This document shows, one piece after another, positions 41,504-48,662 of a stretch of 64,000 bases of DNA. The position numbers and the translations under genes are program-made. The first letter of the stretch is position 1, and the number at the start of each line of letters is the position of its first letter. Under the pieces are notes generated by a model. It was not told the DNA's origin. It searched no databases and was given only the letters and a program-made list of their open reading frames with translations. Origin of the DNA: Peteryoungia wuzhouensis (GTDB lineage Bacteria; Pseudomonadota; Alphaproteobacteria; Rhizobiales; Rhizobiaceae); contig NZ_QJRY01000009.1 in the NCBI RefSeq assembly GCF_003205195.1, positions 62,001 through 126,000 of the forward strand, in the 5' to 3' direction.

Positions 41504-42787
41504 TCAAAATCGGGCGCCGGCCAGATGCGCCAATTGGGCGCCGGCCTCGTACCATGCTTCCTTGATGCTGCGGAAGGGTGGTGCTTGCGGGTCCGTCAGC
41601 GGCAAGGGGAGTTCGTCTTCGCTCAACTGTCCGAGGATGTGGGCGGCCAGTGTCTTGCCGAAGACGGTACCGGGTGAAATGCCCCGGCCGTTATAGCCGG
41701 AGAATCCGATCACGCCGGGTGCGAATTTGTGGAAACGGGGGAGCGCGTTGGTGGTCATGCCAATCTGGCCATACCATTCGCTTTCGAAGGCAATGTCGCC
41801 GATCTGCGGGAAAATCGCTTTCAGGGCACGACGAGCCCAGTTTCGATGAATGGAGAGGCCAGTTCCACGCAGCGCGCCGACGCTGCCGAACACCATGCGG
41901 CCGGCCTTGTCCATGCGGAAGGAGGAGAGAACCTCCTTCGTGTCCCAGCAGCCCTGGCGTTCGGCAAGGATCGATTTGCGCAAGTTATCGCCGAGCGGCA
42001 CCGTGGCGAAGTTGAAATAGGGCAGATGGATCTGCTCCTCGCGGACCGCCGCGAAGGGGCCTTCGCTATAGGCGTCGGTGGCGACGACGACCCATTGGGC
42101 ATCGACGGAGCCTTCTGCGGTCATCACGCGCCAGCCATCTGCCGTGCGTTCGCAATTGTCGACCGGGCTCGATGTATGCAGGCTGACGCCGGCCTTCATG
42201 GCGGCATGGGCGAGGCCACGCGCATATGCGAGCGGTTGCAGGGTGCCCGCACGCTTGTCGAGCAGCGCGCCTTGATAGGCACGCGTTCCGATTTTGTATT
42301 CGGTTTCTGCGATGTCGAGCAGCTCGACCGGCGCGCCGCGACGCTGCCACTGTTCGGCACGTGCCTCGATCTCCTTGCGGCCAGCGGTGCCGACAGCGCA
42401 ATGCAGTGTGCCCTGCCGCTCCAGTTCACACGCGATCCCATGGCGGTCGATAATCTCCATCACCGCGCGGGGGCCGTTGCCGAGAAGCTCCAGCAGGCGC
42501 TCGCCATGGGTAGGGCCGAGTTCGCCGGGCAGGTCATCGGGCATGACCCACATGCCGGCGTTGATCAGGCCGACATTGCGACCCGCACCGCCAAAGCCAA
42601 TCTCGCGTGCTTCGAGGAGCACCACCGACGTGCCGGCTTCCGCGAGGTGCAGGGCGGTGGACAAACCGGTATAGCCGCCACCGATCACCACAACGTCCGC
42701 CCTGGCTGCGCCTTGCAGCTTTGCCGTCGCCGGTGGTAACGGCGCCGTCTTTTCCCAGAGGCCGTGTGAGCGTGGATCATCAAGCAT
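41504..42787 (-). CDS. amaA: L-pipecolate oxidase-like FAD-dependent oxidoreductase
   Basis: A 427-aa DadA/GlpD-type flavoprotein. The dinucleotide motif is VVIGGGYTGLSTALHLAE (about 32-50), and GFGGAGRNVGLINAGMW and the C-terminal GFSGYNGRGISPGTVFGKTL complete the FAD site. Similar enzymes include PuuB and L-pipecolate oxidase AmaA. The pairing with amaB makes L-pipecolate the most likely substrate, giving piperideine-6-carboxylate. GlpD-type oxidation of other N-heterocycles or polyamines cannot be excluded. A LysR gene is divergent upstream. Confidence 0.85.
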   Translation of the reverse strand: MLDDPRSHGLWEKTAPLPPATAKLQGAARADVVVIGGGYTGLSTALHLAEAGTSVVLLEAREIGFGGAGRNVGLINAGMWVMPDDLPGELGPTHGERLLELLGNGPRAVMEIIDRHGIACELERQGTLHCAVGTAGRKEIEARAEQWQRRGAPVELLDIAETEYKIGTRAYQGALLDKRAGTLQPLAYARGLAHAAMKAGVSLHTSSPVDNCERTADGWRVMTAEGSVDAQWVVVATDAYSEGPFAAVREEQIHLPYFNFATVPLGDNLRKSILAERQGCWDTKEVLSSFRMDKAGRMVFGSVGALRGTGLSIHRNWARRALKAIFPQIGDIAFESEWYGQIGMTTNALPRFHKFAPGVIGFSGYNGRGISPGTVFGKTLAAHILGQLSEDELPLPLTDPQAPPFRSIKEAWYEAGAQLAHLAGARF

Positions 42788-42901
42788 GGGCGGGTCCCCA
42801 AAGGACGGTGGCTGAGGAGGGCGAAACGGTAGAGCCGAAGATCGATCCGGCGCGTGCGCCTGTCTCCCAGATCATTCCACTTCGTATCATCTTGCGATTT
42901 C

Positions 42902-42916
42902 TAGAAGAGCATTCTA
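42902..42916. promoter_or_regulatory. Palindrome between amaA and its LysR gene
   Basis: TAGAA, spacer GAGCA, TTCTA: perfect 5-bp arms with a 5-nt spacer in the 173-bp divergent region. Likely LysR recognition site. Confidence 0.5.
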
Positions 42917-42960
42917 CCCCATTCCAGCGATAAATTCTCAAGAGTTCATTCCGAAAAGGC

Positions 42961-43869
42961 ATGACCATGCTGGCTGCCCGCCGATTTCTGCCTTCACTCT
43001 CCCTGCTGACTGCTTTCGAGGCCGCAGCCCGAACCGGCAGCGTCACGGCAGCAGCGCGGGAGCTCGACCTGACGCAGAGTGCTGTCAGCCGTCAGATCAA
43101 GGCGCTGGAGAACCAGCTCGGTGTGGAACTGTTCCTGCGGGAGCGTCAGACCATCCGCCTGACCGTGGCGGGTGACAGCTACGCACGCGAAATCCGCGAG
43201 GCGCTGCGACGCATCTCGAGTGCCTCGCTGAACCTGAAGGCCAATCCGCATGGCGGAACTCTGAATCTCGCCATCCTGCCGACTTTCGGCGCGCGTTGGC
43301 TCGCCCCTCGGCTTGGGCGGTTTCTCGAGGCCAATGCCGGGATCACCGTCAATCTGGTGACGCGTCTCTCTCCCTTCGATTTTCGGCTGGATTCCATCGA
43401 TGCGGCCATTCACTTCGGCGATGCCATCTGGCCGGGAGCGGAGCTTGCCTTCCTGATGCAGGAGGAGACGCTACCGGCCTGCAGTCCGGGCTTCAAGCTT
43501 GCGCATGGAATAGGGGCGCCTGACGACCTTCTGTCCGCGCCGTTGCTGCATCTGACGACACGGCCCGATGCCTGGGAGCGGTGGTTCACGGAGAATGGTG
43601 TGGCTTTCGGCAGCGTGCATGGCATGCTGTTCGACCAGTTCGCCACCGCTTCACAAGCTGCGGTCGGTGGATTGGGTGTCGCGCTGCTGCCGACTTTTCT
43701 CATCCGTGAAGAATTGAAACGCGGTGATCTCGTTGCAGCCGTGAACCGGCCAATGCAGAGCGCACAGCGATACTACCTCGCCTATCCACGCGAGCGTTCG
43801 GCCTATCCGCCGCTGGTCAAGTTCCGTACCTGGATCGTTGAGGAACTGGCGCGCGAGATGGCAGGTTGA
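42961..43869 (+). CDS. LysR-type regulator (GcvA-like), probable regulator of amaAB
   Basis: A 302-aa protein with the winged helix near the N-terminus (TAFEAAARTGSVTAAARELD, LTQSAVSRQIKALENQLGVE) and an effector-binding domain. It is very similar in outline to the gcdH-linked LysR (both have FxxxxxxxG...LTQ.A.SRQI...E.QLGV). It is divergent from amaA-amaB, so it probably controls them in response to pipecolate, lysine or aminoadipate. AAGG lies 5-6 nt before the ATG; the second Met three codons on is an alternative. Confidence 0.9.
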   Translation: MTMLAARRFLPSLSLLTAFEAAARTGSVTAAARELDLTQSAVSRQIKALENQLGVELFLRERQTIRLTVAGDSYAREIREALRRISSASLNLKANPHGGTLNLAILPTFGARWLAPRLGRFLEANAGITVNLVTRLSPFDFRLDSIDAAIHFGDAIWPGAELAFLMQEETLPACSPGFKLAHGIGAPDDLLSAPLLHLTTRPDAWERWFTENGVAFGSVHGMLFDQFATASQAAVGGLGVALLPTFLIREELKRGDLVAAVNRPMQSAQRYYLAYPRERSAYPPLVKFRTWIVEELAREMAG

Positions 43870-43872
43870 CGA

Positions 43873-44280
43873 TCAGGGGGCCGTGCTGGCCGATGCGAGC
43901 GTGATCGCGAAGACGAGATGCGTGGCGTGATGCAACGTCTGGTCCAAACCCAACATCCACCAATAGCCACTCTGGTCCGGTTTGAACTGTAGTCGGATCT
44001 GTATCAGGGATTTGCTGCGGTCTATGGCGGCATGAACGAGCAGGTCAACCAGGGCGAGCCATGCGAGGGATGGCGAAAGCAGCAGGCAAATCGCCAGCGT
44101 TGTCAGCGCGTGGATGGTCACGTGGGCCGCGAGGGGGAAGAGCCATCTGGATTGCTGCTCCTTGCCCCTGGCCATCCAGCTGGTCTGGAGCACGAAATCC
44201 GCGACCAACTGCTTCAGGATGAACAGAGCGGTGGCCCAAATCAGCACGTGGGCAGAGATTTGCTCTGGGATGATGGGCAT
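43873..44280 (-). CDS. DUF3307 family membrane protein
   Basis: A 135-aa protein with four predicted helices. LFILKQLVADFVLQTSWMAR, LAAHVTIHALTTLAICLL and the C-terminal LDQTLHHATHLVFAITLAS match the DUF3307 pattern of conserved Asp and His residues in membrane helices. ATG 44280 follows AAGGA; the longer upstream frame lacks a ribosome-binding site. It ends 3 bp from the convergent LysR gene. Function unknown. Confidence 0.8.
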   Translation of the reverse strand: MPIIPEQISAHVLIWATALFILKQLVADFVLQTSWMARGKEQQSRWLFPLAAHVTIHALTTLAICLLLSPSLAWLALVDLLVHAAIDRSKSLIQIRLQFKPDQSGYWWMLGLDQTLHHATHLVFAITLASASTAP

Positions 44281-44451
44281 GCGCTTTCCTTCGAGGTGTC
44301 CTTGCCTTGACGATAGACCACTCAATGAAAGGCTGTGAAGCCGCCATTTCGTATACCCAGATTTGGGCTTTTTACCTCGTTGCCAAGCGGGTGCCAATTT
44401 GCAGGCCCCGCTTAGCGAATTTGAAGGATCTGCGGTCTCAGGTCTTGCCTG

Positions 44452-47376
44452 TCACCACCCTTCGGAGAGCACCTTTTCAAGGGTATCCACGAAGAAATCG
44501 GCACTTTCACGTGCGAGGCAGAGCGGCGGCTTTATTTTAAAAACGTTAAGATGGTCGCCCGTCGGCTGCATAATGACGCCGAGATCCAGCAAACGGTTGC
44601 AGATGGCTGCCGTCTCCTCCGTGGCAGGTTCCAGCGTTTCCCGATCGCGGACGAATTCCAGCCCCAGGTAAAGCCCCATGCCATGAACCGCGCCGACCAA
44701 CGGGAACCGCTGGCCCAGCGCTTCGAGACGTGCCTTCAGGTAGTCGCCGGTTTCGCGCGCGTTTCTCTGCAGGTCTTCCGTCTGCATGATGTCGAGCACC
44801 GTCATGCCGACAATGCAACTGACCGGGCTGCCACCCGCAGACGAGAAGAAGTAGCCTTCACGCTCGAGGCTGTCGGCCACTTCGCGGCGGGTGATAACGG
44901 CGCCGAGCGGTTGGCCGTTGCCCATGCCTTTGGCGATCGTGATGATGTCGGGTACAACGCCTTGCTGGTCGAAGCCCCAGAAGTGATGGCCGAGGCGGCC
45001 ATAACCCACCTGCACCTCGTCAGCAATGCAGAGGCCGCCGCGTGCGCGGACCATGGCATAGACCTGTTGCAGGTACCCCGGTGGAAGCGGGATTCCGCCC
45101 GCATTGCCGTAGACACTTTCTGCGATGAAGCCGGCCAAGCCATCACCCCGTGCATCGATGGCGGCAATGGTTTCCGCGACGGCTGCAACGTAGCCTTCCG
45201 TCGCTCCGGCGCCGCGGAATTTGCCGCGATAGGTGTTGGGCGAGAGAACGGGGTGGACCCAATCCGGACGGGTTTCCAACGCTTGCGGGTTATCCGCCAG
45301 AGATGTCGAGACGGCGTCGCTCGCGACAGTCCAGCCGTGATAGGCTTCCAGCAGGCTCAGGATGTTGCGGCGACCACTGTGGGCCCAGGCGAGACGGATC
45401 GCCAAGTCCACCGCTTCGGAACCGGAGTTAACCAGGAAGACCGTATCCAGCCCTTCCGGGGCAAGTGCTGCCAGCCGGTCGGAGAAGTCTGCGACGACCG
45501 AGTAGTGAAAACGCGAATTGGTGTTCAGCATGGACCACTGTCGCCCGACGGCCGCAGCCAGGGTCGGATTGCCGTGGCCCAGGATGCTGACATTGTTGAC
45601 CATGTCGAGATAGGCGCGACCCGTGACGTCGAAAAGGTGTTCCTTCCAGCCACGCTCGATCTGCGGCGGGGCTGCGTAGTAGTTCTTCTGTGGCTTTGCA
45701 AAGCTCTTGTTTCGCCGTTTCAGCACGGCCTCGCTCTGCGGTGCTGGGGCGTCGATGCCGATACCCAGGAGGCGCGAAGGCGACGGGCACAGCTGGCTCC
45801 AGACAGCACTTTGGTGCGGTTTGGCAAAGAGCGGCGGGATCAGATCCGTATCGCGGCACAGCTGGATGCGCAGGCCACCAATGCTGCCGGCCGCGCCGGC
45901 AACCTGGCCGATGCTGTCTCCGGTTGCGACGCTTGCGCCGTCTTCCAGTGGGCAATCGATGCCGTCAAGATGCAGAGCGAGTTCAGGCGAAGACAGGATG
46001 ACATGGTGGCCGTTCCGCTTCACCGTCGCATCAAAGGGAGCAATGGCCCGTGTCTCGCTCGGCAGGCACATGTCAATGTGCAGGGCAAAGGTCGCCGGCG
46101 CACGCTCGGACAGCCGGCGCGTGTAGGAGAGGCGGTACTCGCCATAACGTGTTGAGGAATAACCGGTCTCCATCGCCGCGCGGGCAAGCAGCTTCCAGTC
46201 GACTTCCTGGTCTGCCCAGTCATCGGCGACAAAATCGGGGCTGGTGACGCTGAGGTCGGTGAGACGCAGGTTTTCCGGGGTAACGTCCGGGAGAAGTGGC
46301 GTGGCGAAGGTCATTTCGGCCGATCGGGCAAGGCCGACAGCGTCCAGAATGGCCGTCTCCATCAGCGAGTAAGGGACCGATGTCGCGGTGTCAAAAATCT
46401 CACGTTCGTGGGCAGCATTGCCCAGGACATATTCGTTGTCCGGATCGATCGACAATTGCTGCTCGCTGCTGGCTACAAGCACGCCCGCACGCGCAACGAT
46501 CAACGGCCAGAGAGCGATGAGTTCGGCTTGCGTCAGAGGATAGCGAGCATGGAATGCCTTGACGGCGGGTAGGATGAAGAAGGGATCGCCTTCCGCATGA
46601 TGCAGCAGGGCGGCACAGGCAACCGCAAGGTCGGCAATCAGCCAGCCGTACATCACGTCCCCGAAATCGATGACGCCGACCGGCATGAGACGGGCATTGG
46701 AACCCGGACGGGCGACCACATTGTCGTCCGTTACGTCATGGTGGATGGCGTGCAGGCGCAATTCGGGAGCGACCGCTTGCATCCGCTTCACCGCGACGAT
46801 CATCGCCTTTGCGATGCGGTCCCGCTTGGACTGATCATTCACCGATTTCAGCAGATGCAACGCAACCGGTCCAGCCCGGCGCAGGTCCCATTGCAGCTCC
46901 CGTTCGAGGCCGGGATGCTTGAAATCCTTCAGGCCAAGGGCGACGCGGGCCGTGACATCACCGAGCGCCGCGACCTGATCCTCCGTCAGGAATTTCTGCC
47001 GTGTCAACGGTTGGCCGTCGAGGAATGTCAGCACCCGCAGCCAGTAGTAACTGCCGGCGATCTCGCATTGTGGAATGTATTCGCCGGTTAGCGTGGCGAT
47101 CGGTTCGGGAATGTCGAGACCCAGATCCAGACTGCGCAGATGCATCATCGCATGGTTCTGCGCCTCAAGTTCAGCATAGGGGTACTCGGCTCGGGTCACT
47201 TTTAGAACGAAGCGTTCAGGTCCGGTGTCAATCAGGAAGTTGCGGTCCTGCTGACTGCCGAGTTCACGTATCTCTCCATGGAAGCCATAGAAGTCGCCCA
47301 GAATGGCTTTTGCGTCCGAAATGGATACATCCGGACGCGAGAGTTCAGTGCGCTGAAGAAGAGCCGAGTCGGCCAT
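44452..47376 (-). CDS. Fusion: APH-type kinase + degenerate M23-like domain + class III PLP phospho-lyase/aminotransferase
   Basis: A 974-aa three-domain protein. Residues 20-330 form an aminoglycoside-phosphotransferase-like kinase with the catalytic Asp (HHDVTDDNVV, about 214) and metal-binding Asp (GVIDFGD, about 237). About 440-560 resembles an M23/lysostaphin beta-domain, but the HxH metal motif is replaced (GLRIQLC). About 570-974 is a class III PLP enzyme with DEVQVGYGRLG and K816 in ITIAKGMGNGQ. Its closest relatives by pattern are ethanolamine-phosphate and 5-phosphohydroxylysine phospho-lyases, and the kinase resembles hydroxylysine kinase. I infer that it phosphorylates an amino alcohol and eliminates phosphate. 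ATG 47376 is preferred to the TTG at 47391. Confidence 0.85.
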   Translation of the reverse strand: MADSALLQRTELSRPDVSISDAKAILGDFYGFHGEIRELGSQQDRNFLIDTGPERFVLKVTRAEYPYAELEAQNHAMMHLRSLDLGLDIPEPIATLTGEYIPQCEIAGSYYWLRVLTFLDGQPLTRQKFLTEDQVAALGDVTARVALGLKDFKHPGLERELQWDLRRAGPVALHLLKSVNDQSKRDRIAKAMIVAVKRMQAVAPELRLHAIHHDVTDDNVVARPGSNARLMPVGVIDFGDVMYGWLIADLAVACAALLHHAEGDPFFILPAVKAFHARYPLTQAELIALWPLIVARAGVLVASSEQQLSIDPDNEYVLGNAAHEREIFDTATSVPYSLMETAILDAVGLARSAEMTFATPLLPDVTPENLRLTDLSVTSPDFVADDWADQEVDWKLLARAAMETGYSSTRYGEYRLSYTRRLSERAPATFALHIDMCLPSETRAIAPFDATVKRNGHHVILSSPELALHLDGIDCPLEDGASVATGDSIGQVAGAAGSIGGLRIQLCRDTDLIPPLFAKPHQSAVWSQLCPSPSRLLGIGIDAPAPQSEAVLKRRNKSFAKPQKNYYAAPPQIERGWKEHLFDVTGRAYLDMVNNVSILGHGNPTLAAAVGRQWSMLNTNSRFHYSVVADFSDRLAALAPEGLDTVFLVNSGSEAVDLAIRLAWAHSGRRNILSLLEAYHGWTVASDAVSTSLADNPQALETRPDWVHPVLSPNTYRGKFRGAGATEGYVAAVAETIAAIDARGDGLAGFIAESVYGNAGGIPLPPGYLQQVYAMVRARGGLCIADEVQVGYGRLGHHFWGFDQQGVVPDIITIAKGMGNGQPLGAVITRREVADSLEREGYFFSSAGGSPVSCIVGMTVLDIMQTEDLQRNARETGDYLKARLEALGQRFPLVGAVHGMGLYLGLEFVRDRETLEPATEETAAICNRLLDLGVIMQPTGDHLNVFKIKPPLCLARESADFFVDTLEKVLSEGW

Positions 47377-47475
47377 GAAGGGTCCCCCCAAGGAATCATG
47401 GCGGCGACATTATCCAGACCGATGTCAAGCGTCCATCCCGGGAGAACGGTCGTCTGTACTTCCTGGCTAAATTAC

Positions 47476-48360
47476 TCAGCCCATGCGCTCAGAGGCATAG
47501 GAGCCAGGGCTGGCCGGGAAGACGACGGTGCGGTTGCCGTTGATGAAGGTGCGGTGATGAATATGGGCATGGATGGCGCGCGCCAGCACCTGGCTTTCGA
47601 CGTCGCGGCCGATTGAGACATAGTCATCCGCCGACTGCGCATGGGTGATACGTGCGACGTCCTGTTCGATGATCGGACCTTCGTCGAGATCGGCTGTGAC
47701 ATAGTGCGCCGTTGCCCCGATCAGCTTTACGCCACGCTCGAAGGCCTGCTTGTAGGGGTTCGCTCCCTTGAACGACGGCAGGAAGGAATGGTGGATGTTG
47801 ATGATCTTGCCCGACATCTTCTGGCACATCTGATCAGAGAGGATCTGCATGTAGCGGGCCAGCACGATCAGTTCCGTCCCGGTCTGCTCGACGATATCCA
47901 TGATGCGAGCCTCGGCCTCGGGCTTGTTGGCCTTGGTCACAGGGATGTGGTGGAAGGGGATGTCGTGATTGACGACAACCTTCTGGTAGTCGAAGTGGTT
48001 GGAGATGACACCGACGATCTCGATCGGCAGGGCGCCGATCTTCCAGCGATAGAGCAGGTCATTGAGGCAATGGCCGAAGCGCGAGACCATCAGCAGGACC
48101 TTTTCGCGCTTGGCATCGTCGTAGAGGTTCCAGCTCATGCCGAAGCGGTCGGCGACCGGTGCGAAGCCCTGTTCGATCTTTGCCTGGGTCGCGCCTTCTT
48201 CGGAAATGAAGGAGACGCGCATGAAGAACTGGCCTGTATGGAGATCGTCAAACTGGGACGAGTCGACGATGTTGCAGCCTTGGTCCGCGAGATAACCGGA
48301 AATCGCCGCTACGATACCGCGCGTGGACGCACAGGACACTGTCAAAACATAGCTCTTCAT
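47476..48360 (-). CDS. purU: Formyltetrahydrofolate deformylase
   Basis: A 294-aa enzyme hydrolysing 10-formyl-THF to formate and THF. It has an N-terminal ACT domain (about 1-80, YVLTVSCASTRGIVAAISGY) and a formyltransferase-like domain with IINIHHSFLPSFKGANPY and DLDEGPIIEQDVARI holding the catalytic His and Asp. GGAGA precedes ATG 48360. In rhizobia PurU is often linked to serine/glycine one-carbon metabolism. Its neighbours do not obviously share that pathway. Confidence 0.95.
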   Translation of the reverse strand: MKSYVLTVSCASTRGIVAAISGYLADQGCNIVDSSQFDDLHTGQFFMRVSFISEEGATQAKIEQGFAPVADRFGMSWNLYDDAKREKVLLMVSRFGHCLNDLLYRWKIGALPIEIVGVISNHFDYQKVVVNHDIPFHHIPVTKANKPEAEARIMDIVEQTGTELIVLARYMQILSDQMCQKMSGKIINIHHSFLPSFKGANPYKQAFERGVKLIGATAHYVTADLDEGPIIEQDVARITHAQSADDYVSIGRDVESQVLARAIHAHIHHRTFINGNRTVVFPASPGSYASERMG

Positions 48361-48662
48361 CGGTTCTCTTCTCCCTGCGGATCTGCCGCGCGTCTCTATC
48401 GTATTTGCGGCAATTCGGAAAGCGCCGCCTGTGCAACCGGTTGTTTGCGAGGTGGAAGATCGCCAGATGCCATATGCATCTCTCGTCCGTCGGCGACCGC
48501 CCCGCTCGTGTCTGGGATGCGAGATTAGGCGAGAAGGCGGAAAACTCCGTTCCCGTTGCGTCTTCCAAAGACGCATCCCCGTCGTCATTGAATGGCCGGG
48601 GGCGGATTTCGGCGACAGTGCTGGTGAAGTTGCAGGCGACGCTTTTGGTTTGTCGCCGATGG
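48361..48662. other. Intergenic region upstream of purU
   Basis: 302 bp between the purU start and the end of the carrier-protein operon, both on the minus strand. It must hold the purU promoter. I see no terminator-quality hairpin, no gene with a plausible start and no repeat. Confidence 0.35.
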
